64,000 nt of DNA from NCBI RefSeq assembly GCF_965363235.1, contig NC_134843.1:92537795-92601794 (forward strand), read 5' to 3'. Source of the stretch: Mytilus galloprovincialis. Lineage: Eukaryota > Mollusca > Bivalvia > Mytilida > Mytilidae. The translations under genes and the position numbers were made by a program. The notes beneath the pieces were generated by a model. The model saw nothing but the letters and a program-made list of their open reading frames with translations. It did not search any database and was not told the DNA's origin. This document shows positions 49,140-61,600 of this stretch, in pieces; positions within the stretch are counted from its first letter, which is position 1, and the number at the start of each line of letters is the position of its first letter.

Positions 49140-49620
49140 TCACATAAACTTAACATAATCTAAGAAAATGAGACCATGGTCAGATAAAACCAAACAAGAT
49201 ATACATGTCATGGCAGATGCAAGTACACCTTACAATCATTCAATACTATAAATATAGTTGACCTATTGCTTGCAGTTTCAAAACAGACTTAACCAAGAAA
49301 ACTAAACATATACCAATAAACCATGAAAGTGAGGTCAAGGTCAGATGAACCATGCCAGGCAAATGTGTACACCTTACGATCCTTCCATACAACAAATATA
49401 GTTGACCTTTTGCATATAGTTTATGAAAACAGACTGAAACATATAAACTTAACACTGAGTAATGAAAAATAAAAATGAGGTCAAGGTCAAATAAATGCTG
49501 TGAGACAGACATGTATATCATAAATGTTCCATACATCAAATATAGTTGACCTATTGCATATAGCATAAGAAAAACAGACCAAAACTTAATCATAATACAA
49601 TGCATATATTTACTACAGCC
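49140..49620. repeat. Degenerate ~145-bp tandem repeat, three to four units
   Basis: Units share 'aaatatagttgacctattgcatatag', 'aaaacagac', 'taaacttaac' and 'aaatgaggtcaaggtcaaat', starting near 49140, 49245, 49390 and 49540. The 137-codon frame on the - strand is a shadow of this array. Confidence 0.7.
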
Positions 49621-50980
49621 CCCATCACAATTTTTTTCATTGAAATACTTCAGTGCCATACAGTGAGTATACTAACAAAATCTTCAAAACACAGACATAA
49701 GATTTGGTATCATTTTATTATAGTTTTATTTACATTATCTCCCTTTACTACAATATTGCAATGAAACAATGTAAATATCTGTCATGTACATATATATGAA
49801 TGTTTTAATAAATGAATATGAAAACATTGTCAGAATATTGAAGAACTAAAGGTATGATTAAGAATTTTCAATGAAACATGATTTTAAAAATAGTAACACC
49901 AGCAATATCAGGATCCACTGATATGTTATCAAACAAATAAGATAGAAATCAGATTGTTTACAAAAATAGATTAAATTTGTACCTTAAAACCAAAGTTATC
50001 TTTATTTTGAAAAAAAGAAATTGTATCAAAAAAAAAAATCTGCTTTGTATATTTTTACAAAGTCAAACAGATTCAACAAAAAGTGTACCAGTGTCTTTAA
50101 GTGTTTCTTTCAAATTAATGTTGTTAAAACATGTGTTCACATGAAAACTATCATCTTTATTATCTTCCACTTAAAAATCTCCTTCTTGAAAAAGTAAACT
50201 TATTTTGCCTTGCAAGATAAAAATAATGAATAAGTGTCAATCAACTCAACAGACTTAGTTTTCATGTAGTTTTGGTTTTACACATAAATCGCAAGCAGTT
50301 TAAACTGAAACCAAGTTAAATAGCACTACTGATTAGAAAGAAAAAGAACAATAAAGTAAAAGATATTCTTTCAATGAAATTACAACCATGATGATATATA
50401 TTTACAATTATGACTAGTAAATAGATATGAAAAATAAAATGATATATTTAAAACATCATTCTTTTTTTATTATATAACATTAAAAATTTCTGTACAATTT
50501 CTTATTCTATACATATATACAAATCAATGGTTTTGCTGCATTAAAATTTCTATAAATATGGAATATTTACATGAAGGTTATATACAAATTATGTACAATC
50601 ATTTACAATAAAATATGGACATGAAAAGATCTATATATAAATAAATATTAAGCATCAACTTCTGGTATTTTATCATTAATAGATGTTCAAAAAAGAAAAA
50701 AAATTATACAACAAGATATGAAATATGTTTCTAGTGATATATTTCATCATAAAAAATCCAAACATATTCAAATTGTATGTGATTCTTTACGCAAATATTA
50801 CAACCATGCATCAAATTTCACTAATGGTGCCTCCTGATACATAAACCCCCCTCTCAACATGCATGTTCAATGTGGAACAGCCATAAACATACAAAAATGT
50901 ACCATCCTAGCTTTTATACAAGAAGAATATATTTTAACATGTAAATTGTAAGTATGCTGAATTGAAGAACCTTTGTAAGT
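49621..50980. other. Convergent intergenic AT-rich stretch without a gene
   Basis: Strongly A/T-rich. No open frame, inverted repeat or array could be supported. Confidence 0.4.
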
Positions 50981-50991
50981 TATGTTAACAT

Positions 50992-51859
50992 CAGGGTTTC
51001 CCCTGGGTCAATTATTTTTTTCGCCACCTCTTTCGCCAAAACAATATATTTTTCGCCACTTTATTATTTTTTTCGCCAAGTAACATAAATATATATTTCC
51101 TGTTGTGCCCTTTTGTACTAAGAAGTAATTTTTACAACAAAACAAAAGCTTTTATCACATGAAATTGATCCCTCATTTCATTTGTAGTCATTACATTGAA
51201 GGGTTACTCTGATTCGAGGGGTTGTTCCCAGCCTTTTGGATAGATTTTTTCATAACCAGATAACGACAGTTTTCTTATCTTGACCATCGTAAATGAAAAA
51301 GTTGAGACGTACAACTATGCTTGAAACACGTGCATGTGTCACTCAAACGACTTTATTAAAGTCAAAGGATAAAAGAATTAAAGTTTTAAATTGGAGATTT
51401 TTCTTACTTTTGAACAATTTTCGTCACAACAACAGCTTTCTTTTCAAAACTATCTTTAAAGGGAGAGATGTCAAAAGTTTGCTTCAAACACGTGCGTCGC
51501 AAAGATGTAAATAAATTCTGTATGTGACATTTATAGCGGAAGCCAATTGACCATATCATTTTGTGAAACAATTCAATCAACACCTTTATTAATTAGTCCT
51601 TTGTTGTCGATAGCTATAAAATGCAATCAGCTGATTATTGATTTTCTGTCTAAATTTTAATGAGGTCAAGGTGAATTCCGAGTATTGTCTGATCGGGTAA
51701 AGTCCGAGAAACTCGAAAAAGTAAATAAACAAGATGGAGGAAAATAAATCGGTTTATATATTTCTTTCGCCAAATTCTTTCGCAAATGACGAATTTTTAT
51801 CGCCACAATTATTATTTTTTCGCAAATTGCGAAAATGGCGACCGCCAGCGGAAACCCTG
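50992..51859. mobile_element. hAT-family non-autonomous element, 868 bp, perfect 8-bp target duplication
   Basis: Ends CAGGGTTTCC and GGAAACCCTG; flanked by GTTAACAT at 50984-50991 and 51860-51867. Subterminal 'ttcgcca' motifs are repeated near both ends (51031-51080 and 51765-51845), as expected for transposase binding sites. The 73-codon open frame at 51293 does not resemble a transposase. Confidence 0.85.
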
Positions 51860-51867
51860 GTTAACAT

Positions 51868-52581
51868 TAAAGATAACCTCATAAAGAAGTAAAATCAGTA
51901 CACATTACAGGACATTTTATTACGTTTCATAAAGGTAAAAATTGTGTTTAAATTTCAATTCAAATTTGTATATCAATAAAACTTTATATTTATATAAAAT
52001 TTGCAATACTTTCAAAGTATCATTTAATTAAAGATTAAAAAAAATATAAAAGAAAATATTCTTAATTTTAAAATTAAAATGCAATATTATGAAAATTCAT
52101 AAATATCTCATATAAAACTAATAACTTATAAAATCTTAGCTATTTTTAATATACAGCAAAAAAAATCATTCCACATCGGCATATGACAAGTAAAACAAAT
52201 TTTTGAAAATGTACCAGCAGTATTATTTCTTTTTGATTTCAATCTAAAAAGATTTGTATTCAACTTCAGTCACCAGGTTTATTTTTTTTGTATTATTATG
52301 AATTGTGAACTACATTTTTTGTAAATGTAATTTCTAACACCACATTTAAAGTGAAATGTATCTTATATGTACAGAAATGCCCTAATTTACATATAAAACA
52401 TTACTAATGAGTACGAATTAATGTAGATGATAAATACAAAACTGACCATAACAACAATAAGTGTAATAAGAAACTGTCATCCATCAACAAAAATTATATC
52501 GAAACAATGATATTCTTTAACAAATGTGATTTAAAAATGTATAGCACTATACAAGTGAATGATCTTGTGGTTTTAACGTCT
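51868..52581. other. Probable 3' UTR of the coiled-coil gene and AT-rich spacer
   Basis: On the - strand an AATAAA lies at 52283-52278, about 300 bases after the stop codon. No other feature. Confidence 0.4.
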
Positions 52582-52615
52582 TTATTCTTCTGCTGCCCCT
52601 ATTTGTGCTAAAACT
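52582..52615 (-). CDS. Coiled-coil gene exon 7 (stop)
   Basis: Acceptor tttttatttcag, phase 2 in; encodes VLAQIGAAEE and ends TAA at 52582-52584. Confidence 0.75.
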
Positions 52616-55600
52616 CTGAAATAAAAAGTAAACGGTAAATAAAAATATCAAAACCATTTGATTCTGAACTACATTTAACAACATTGTACATGAACTATAC
52701 ATTAAGGTTCAGGAGGTTTGCTACTCAGTTTTTAGACATTTTGTCAGATTTTCAGAATTCTTTGGTTTTATCCATCAATGTGCCTCTAAATTTTTTACCC
52801 ATTAACCCCCTTTTTTCTCTTCATATTTTCATTCAATATATTTTAATAAGCCATTTTCTGAAATCTCATTAAATCCTTGTTATTTTTTCATTGTTGTTTT
52901 AAATAAATAGTGGCCAATGTTAAATGAATGAAAAGTCTAGAGAAAAATTATTCCCGCCAAATTTTCAATGGTGTATATCTCGAAAACAAGCACACAGACC
53001 CTCAATTTTTTTCTGTTTTATAGTTTTTTTTATTTGTATACATTTTTTTGTACTATCAATTTATAACAGTCTTTTAAAAAGCTTATTATTTTAAAACAGA
53101 GTAGCAAACATTCTTAGTTCTAAAATTGAAAAGCAAAATTATTGACTTCAATGCAAAGACAATGTGGGGATTTAATTTTGTCACTATAATGATCAAGCCA
53201 CATCTCCTTAATGTGTCCCCTAACAATGCCAAGATGCTTCTATCAAAATATTAGGATAACTTCTATCCTCTTCTATCCCTGGCTATTTCACACTTTATCT
53301 TAATCTGCAACTCCTTGATAATTGCTTCATTGACATCAAGTACTGTGACTGTTACCATCTTTTACATTAGTTTTTCTTTTTTGCAGTATAATGTCTCATT
53401 CAATATTGGTAAAATTGTCATGTGATAAAAGTCACAAAGGATGGATCAGTGGCATTATGTGGCGTTTATGTTTATCAATTTGAGCATCACCTGTGACAAG
53501 TAAACAGTAATGAAGTCAGCTATACATAAACACAATTTGTTTTAGGGAAGAACAAACAGTATAAAGACTATCAATTATATATAGTGACTACTTACAGCTG
53601 CCTGAGTTCAGCAATCTGTGAGTACAGATCTCTGTTGATACTCTCCTGTTCCTGTAACCGATGTCTCAGATCATCAATGGTGTTATTCTGTTCTCTGATA
53701 TGTTCAGCCTGCTCATCATTATTACCAATAAGTCTATTTATTTCATCACATTTGTCCTCATTCACTTTTTCTAACCTAGCGATTCTGTCACCAGTTTCAG
53801 ACATTTGGTATTGCAAATCATCCACTTTAATTTTTTGAATTCTTAACTGCCTGTCCTTTTGTTCACAGATTTCTGTTGTTTCTTCTAACTTCTGATACAA
53901 TAAAATATTGTCTTTCTTCAAATTCTTTGTTTCAGAATTTAAATTCTTAATTTTGCTATCTTTCTGTGTATTTTCTGTCTTTAATTCTGAAATAGTGCTA
54001 TCTTTCTGTGTATTTTCTGTCTGTAATTGTGAATTTTCTGTCTGTAATTGTGTGGTTTCTGTCTGTAATTCTGAAATAGTGCTATCTTTCTGTGTATTTT
54101 CTGTCTGTAATTGTGTATTTTCTGTCTGTAATTGTGTATTTTCTGTCTGTAATTGTGTATTTTCTGTCTGTAATTGTGTTGTTTCTGTCTGTAATTCTGA
54201 AATAGTGCTATCTTTCTGTGTATTTTCTGTCTGTAATTGTGAATTTTCTGTCTGTAATTGTGTGGTTTCTGTCTGTAATTCTGAAATAGTGCTATCTTTC
54301 TGTGTATTTTCTGTTTTCAGATTTGTATTTTCTGTTTTCAGCCCTTCAACAGTTTTACACAATTGTTTAGTTTTGGTTTTAAGTTCAGAACACAGTGCAT
54401 TTCTTTGCTCAATGGTTGTCTGACTAGTTGACACATCTCTCCTCAAATATGAGATTACTCTTTCTTTCTGAGCCAAATTTTTGTTCATATTACTTTTATC
54501 ACTACTAAGCTGCCGAACATCATCTCGTAACTCTCCAACATCATTACTCAGCTGATTCCTCTGGATGGTTAACACACTATTTTCATCATGGAGTGACTCA
54601 TTATCACTGAGTAAATTGTTTATCTGACCCTGTTGGTTAACACTGTGCATGACGGTATGATCTAAAGCCAAGCGTAGATTACTTTCACGGTTAGATAACT
54701 GATGAATGCTGTCATCCTTTGTTTCAAGGTCTTGCTTCATTTGAGCTGAAAGAAATTTGAACAAAATATAAATTTCATAATTATGCAGTGTTTTTATTCA
54801 TATTCTTTGCATACATCTGAACAAATCAAAATACTTGTCAAACATTTAGATGCTTGACTGCTAATAAACTTGTATAAAGATTCTTTATATTTTCACATTT
54901 GCAATATATCTGAGATGTAATGAAGTTTAGAAGAAACAGTATTTTATCATAAAGTTCATGATTAACTATTATTTCAAATAATAAAATGCTTTAACAGTCC
55001 TTATCAAGGAATTAATAACACATTTTGATAGCAAAATACAATCTGACAGTAATTGTACAAAAATTATCTCCCTTGTCTTTCCTGTGAAATAAATATCTTG
55101 TCATCATACAAATTAAATTAAAATCAAAATCTATGCACACTAATCTTTGACAGATTAAAATAGTTAAAGGAAATTATGATCCATAACCTTTTTTTAGAGT
55201 TTTCAGTAGTAATTATATGAATGAAAGCCTTGATTGTACCTAAAGACCTTTTCTTGTGTCGCCTACCTTCCCAGTTCAGGATAAATACTCTGTAATCATG
55301 GACTGTTGGAAGCTTTCCTGCAAAGAAAGAATGAAGATAAAAATCAATGTTAAGTATTTGCCTCCACTAATTTCTGTTAAATTCAACTATGCATAGGTTT
55401 TAATATTTTTTTTAGTAGTTTTAAAAATCTCCCCTTAAGGTAGCACAATACAAAGATTTTTTTCACTCCCAATCAGACAACTTTAAACTGATGTAATTCA
55501 ATTCAACTTTCTTTATATTTTATAAATGAGGTACCAAAAGAAAGAAGAAAGATCAATCTTTTAAATTGGGATAATTTCATTATGACATAATTATTAAATA

Positions 55601-58600
55601 ATTAATTGTTGTGTAATTAGTTGCTATATTGTGATGTCCATACTTGAATGAATTTAGATTCTTTGTTATTCATAGTATCCCAAAATATTTTATAGATTCT
55701 TGTACAACACAGCTTGACCTCCAAAACCATTTGAAAGATTAATCCTTCTTCTTTCTTTTGGTACCTCATTTATAAAATTTAAAGAAGGATGAGTGGAATT
55801 ACATCAGTTTAAAGATGTCTGATTGGGGATGAAAAATCTTTGTATTGTGCTACCTTAAAACAATAAATTGATATGTATGAACTTTCAATCAATTCTGAAA
55901 TAAATAGAGGTTAATTGTAAAATTCAAAGGTCAATTATGTTCATCACTTCCATTATCATACCACATCTACATAATTTGTTTTGACTGCCACATTTTTTTC
56001 AACAGCAAATTTCATGCAGAAATTGTGAAGAGTAAATTTATAAAAGGACAGAAATCAACTAGTATAGGTTTAAGACAACCAGAAACAAAAATATAGGAAA
56101 ATAAAACTTTATTGGTCTCAACTTTTTTCAAATTCACAATTAAATAATGCCACAGGTCATGTTTACTGTTTTTGTAGAGTCAACAATTTTAGTTTGAATA
56201 AACATTTTTTGTTCCCTTTTTTGATGATTTTTTTTTAATTCAAATAGAATATAAACTTTAAGATTATCACAACTGTACAAATTAATTAAAAAAATAATTG
56301 ATGCAAGCTATTCTTTATTGTAGTTTTAACATGGGTAGGCATTACATTTGTGATTATTTTTGCCCGAGCGATAGTGAGGGCTAAAAGAACACGAATATAA
56401 TGCCTACCCATGTTAAAACTACAATAAAGTAGTAGCTTGCAGCAATTATTTCAATTCTGATTAGGACAATAATGAATTTTGGTAATTTCAATGTCTGATT
56501 GTTATAAGTGTAGCGTGTTTGTGTACATTTAGGCTCTTCCATGAACCTCCCTTTTTTGTTTGTAAACCAACAAGTGACTGGCAATGGGATTTTTCAGAGG
56601 GGGGAGTTTGGAACAGCCAGCATGAATGGTTGTCGTATCTAGGTCAAACATGTCAATTTCCAAGTGCAACACAGTACAGTCATAATAAATGAATAAGTAA
56701 CAGCATGTGCATCATTTAAGAGTCTGGAAGTGTTTTAAATTAATGGAATATAATAAATGCATGACAATTTGATAAAATTCATTATTCTGCAGTAGTCAAC
56801 ATACGCATGTGCATACAAATTTTATTGGATTTAGAGCATGGGTTACAAAGCGAAAGAAGCACGTCATATTAGAATAAAGCATATTTAATTGATAAAATAC
56901 ATAGTTATAAAATACTTTTAAACTATATTCAAAGACTCTTAAATCTTACCAAATTTGGGATAGTACTCATCATATGCTAATTCCAAATCATCCACTGCAA
57001 ATCTTTCCAGAAGGAAGTTTTTATTTGAATTTTGTTCTGCTGGAGTTAACTGATCCCAATCTACAAGAAACAACACAAGTAAGGTTGAAAGTTTTATCAA
57101 TAATGATAAACTAGCCATTCATAACTTATTATATTCATTAATGTAACACATTCTTAACAAGGGGGAGATAGTTTGAGATTTTGTGTACATTCAAAAACAT
57201 TTTTTTTGTAGTCATTCAAAATTTTCCAATTCAAACTCCTGTACTGCGGATTCATTAATAGTCATCTGATATCAATTTTCGTAGATTTCATGGGTACAAT
57301 GGAACCATGCATTTAAATGTTAAACGAATGTATGCAGACTTTGCCAAAACTATGAAATATCCATGAATATGCAAGTTTTCCTCAAACCATGAAAATAGCT
57401 ATCCATGAATAAAGGCAACAGTAGTATACCGCTGTTCAAACTCATAAATCCATGGACAAAAAACTAAATCGGGGTAACAAACTAAAACTGACGGAAACAC
57501 ATAAATATAAGAGGAGAAAAACGACACAACACTACAATGTAACTAACACACACAGAAACGGACCAAGCATCAGACAAAATCCCACGAGAATAACAAATAT
57601 AACATCAAAACCAAATACATGAATTTGGGATAGACAAGTACCGTGACACGTCTTATCGCAATGTCAATTTACACTCAAAAATAAGAGAAAACAAACGACG
57701 CAACCTTAAATTGTAACACACACATAAACGAACTATAATATAACAATGGCCATATTCCTGACTTGGTACAGGACATTTTTAAAGGAAAAAATGGTGGGTT
57801 TAACCTGGTTTTGTGGCATGCCAAACCTCGCACTTTAATGGCAATGTTAAATATAACATAGAAATGACAACATAATATTACAGGACTACAATACAAATAA
57901 ATAGGAAAACGTATTAGACAAAGAAACACATGATTAATGAATAACAAAAAGCATCAGGTTTAAAATTTAATACGCCAAAAACACGCCTCGTCCACACAAG
58001 ACTCGCCAGTGACGCCCAGATATAAAAGATCGAAAGCGAAAAAAAGTACAAAGTTGTACAGCACTGAAGATCAAAAGTTGAAAAAGGTTGTGTCAAATAC
58101 GGCTAAGTTTGTATGCTTGGGATAAGAACATCCTAATTATTTAGAACAATTAATGCTATTGCAAACAGTAAATTTTATCAAATGAATATAACAGATATAA
58201 ATAATGAAACTGAAGTATTAACTCATTACATAAAACAAACACGAATACATAATGAATGACCAACACAGAATAGACACACCCGACTCAGTCCAGGCCTCAA
58301 CGCAGTAAATTAGGAAAATGACATCACATACGACGGTGAAAAGGCATTAAAAATTACGTCACATACGATGGTGAAAAGGCATTAAAAATTTGAACATATG
58401 AAATTTCTGAAACAGCAGAAAAATTACGTCACATATGAATAACTATATCTCAAAAGTAAGATAGAATTAGGATTGATTAAAGATTAAAATAGAACTAAAT
58501 ACTGATATTGCATTTAAACTCAATGCATACATGGCATATTGCAATACTTATTAATAGCAATTAACTATAATATACATGATATATATATGTGCAGTTTGTT

Positions 58601-61600
58601 ATGAATCCAACTTCAAACTTAAATTAGCGTACAGATTATGTTGACCAAAATTAAATCTAATAAATGACGGCGGTAATTAATTTTTGTTTCCATAACACAT
58701 AAATATAATAGAAAAGACGTCAACACATTTGACAAAATCCGATGAGAATTACAAATATAACATTAAACATTTAAACTAAATACATGAGTTTGGGATAGAC
58801 AAGTACCGTAACACGTCTTATAGTAAGGCGAATTCACACTCAGCAAAACAGACACAATCGGGAATAAGTCATGTTTGGTAATTAAAAGATTAGACGACAT
58901 AATGACAAACCACAATCTACCATGTGGTAAAAATGTCCTTAGCTAGTTTGGTTAAACACACATCGTATGGATCCACCAATTCGTGATGAACATTTATGAA
59001 TCCACAGTATATAAAACTATATCTATATATATGGTACATGTACTTAAAACTAAAAGCTGAAAACACATCAATCTTTAAAAAGAAACTGCTCTTTTTGTTT
59101 TAATTTATTATATTAGATTAATGGCAATGTGCTAGTGTATATGTACTATGCTGCATTTATACTATAAAGTATGTACCGGTATCTTAAATTATTTGCTCTT
59201 ATCTTATACTGATTCACAATCAATATTTTCAGGAGTGTTCAAGTTTACTATGTTATACAAGAACATTTAAAGCTTTCTTCCATTTTAAGTTAAAATCTAC
59301 TTTTTAAAAGCAATACTTGTGAGGTCAAGGGAAATAATCCTTTTCTATGTCAGTAGTATATATGGTTACAAGAGCGCAATTATTCGTAATGCATTTTCCA
59401 TAGGGTTCCACTAGTGTTCCATATTTTTTTTCTCGAAGATTACACAAACTAGGGAAAAACGGGTAGCAGTTCCTGTTACTAGAAATTGTACTAGTGTTGC
59501 ATTACAACCAAAAAAATATATAGGGTCATGCGGCTCAAATTGACTTAAAATGCAGTTGAAAAAGATCGTCTATTTTTTTTCACTTAATGAAAAAGGCATA
59601 CTTTTAATGGCTCTGACGTACAGAAATGGAAGATATTTTCTATACATCGTAAAATGTGAATATGCAAGTTTTCCTCAAACCATGAAAATAGCTACCCATG
59701 AACATTTATGAATCCACAGTATATAAAACTATATCTATATATATGGTACATGTACTTAAAACTAAAAGCTTTGATTTTTCGGCAATTTTTAAACCTAATT
59801 GGATAAGCTTTCGATTAAATGTAATTCCAATCCTGTATCAACCAATCAGAAGCCGTATAGGTTTCTATTCTGAGTACCATTTTGGGGACATATTTTGTCT
59901 TTAAAAACAGAAGAAAATTACAAATATAGATGTAAAACATAGTACACTTGAAATGTCCTGAAAAAATTGATTCAAAATCAGTATCAGTTTGTGTATATAG
60001 CTACAAGAGCGCAATTATTTGTTTACATTTTACCCCCGTTTTTAAAGACAAAATATGTTTCAGACATTTTATTTTGAAACCTAATTTTTATAAGCAATGC
60101 TTGTGAGGAAAAGGGAGACAATCCTTGTCTATGTCAGTTAACACAAACATTTGATTGGAATAACCTACCAGTCATTTTCTCCCAAACATCTTCAGGTCCT
60201 ACTGGTATTGTGTGATTTGTAAAGGTAAGGGAGATAATCCTTGTCTATGTCAGTATACAAAAACATTTGATTGGAATAACCTACCAGTCATTTTCTCCCA
60301 AACATCTCCAGGTCCTACTGGTATTGTGTGACTTGAAGAAACACTGTGAATATTAGGATGTGGATAATTCTCTATTACCGTCTTTACACCATGGATGTGC
60401 TGATAATCTTTAGGAGGATTTCCTGTAAAAGGGAGATTCAGAGTAGTAATTGTTTTAAGGTAATATGATGTAAAGCAAACCTCCTTACTGAAAATAACAC
60501 CACATAATGTGGTTTCGCAACAAACATAGTTAAAAGTTGACGAATATCAATAATTCTTTAAAGTGAATAACAATTTTTGACTTCTAACATGTCTACATGT
60601 AACTAGATCAATATAGTCGAACTAATATAATATTTGTGGATAAAACAAATGTTGATGAATTTTTGAAAACTTTATTTTCTTTTTACTACATGTATATATG
60701 AGACCAAAAACAGTTGTTTTCATAACTGCAAAAAATAAAAAGAAAAGTAAAATACAACAGGATCTTGAAAGCCAATATACCTGTGAATTCTGTTATCACA
60801 TTTCTAACCAATCTGGTTTTCTCCACTGTTCTATCATATGAATCACAAACTACAGAGTTACCTGAAAAATATAAAATGGAACACATAAAATAGGTCTGAA
60901 AATGTTCTTTTTTGCCATGTTCACTCCTGGGCTGTTTGCACACATTATTACTTCTTTTGTTTCTTTAGTTACATAAAAGGGCAATTATATAAATAATAAG
61001 AATATATTAACTTAACAGTTAAAATTGAAAATTTGAACATAGTCTTTAGAGCATATATTTGTAAGCATAAATTTCGGGACATATTTTTATTAACATTCTG
61101 TCATGCATGTCATGTCTGTATACATTTTATTTTGTTAACCATTCTACATGTACATCATACATGACATACTTGAAAGTAATTACTAGTTAACTTCTACAAG
61201 TTCTAAACATGTCACTATAGGTCTCTAGTAGAAAGTTGTTTCATCAGCAATCATACTACAGTACATGTTCTTATTTTTATAATTAACCTTACAAAATTTT
61301 AACAATATATATCATTTGTATATATAAATTTAATGAGCAAATCTAATATGAGGCAGGCATTACCTGTAAATGGGGACGAAGTCTGTATGAATTATTTTTT
61401 TGTAACTTAAATATTTGTTAAAAAAAACAAACGGAAATACCGTAACGTTTCCGATTTTGGTTCTGTTGTTAGGGATTTTAGTTGTGACGTTATTTAAATG
61501 ATGACGTCATGTGCAATGTAAACAAAGAAACGCTATCATCAGGTAACGTTTTTTCATATCAAGGAATTATTAAAAATGAAATTGGTATTGCACGTTCCTT

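Noticed and set aside
49246-49659. 137-codon frame on the - strand
   Set aside because: Falls within a degenerate tandem repeat; the repeated YAIGQLYL-like segments simply mirror the DNA units.
53908-54423. 171-codon frame on the + strand (Cys/Val/Phe-rich)
   Set aside because: Antisense shadow of the heptad minisatellite in the coiled-coil exon.
57430-58450. Intronic repeats as a possible LTR-type element
   Set aside because: No terminal direct repeats, primer site or coding remnants were seen; it is described only as dispersed repeats.
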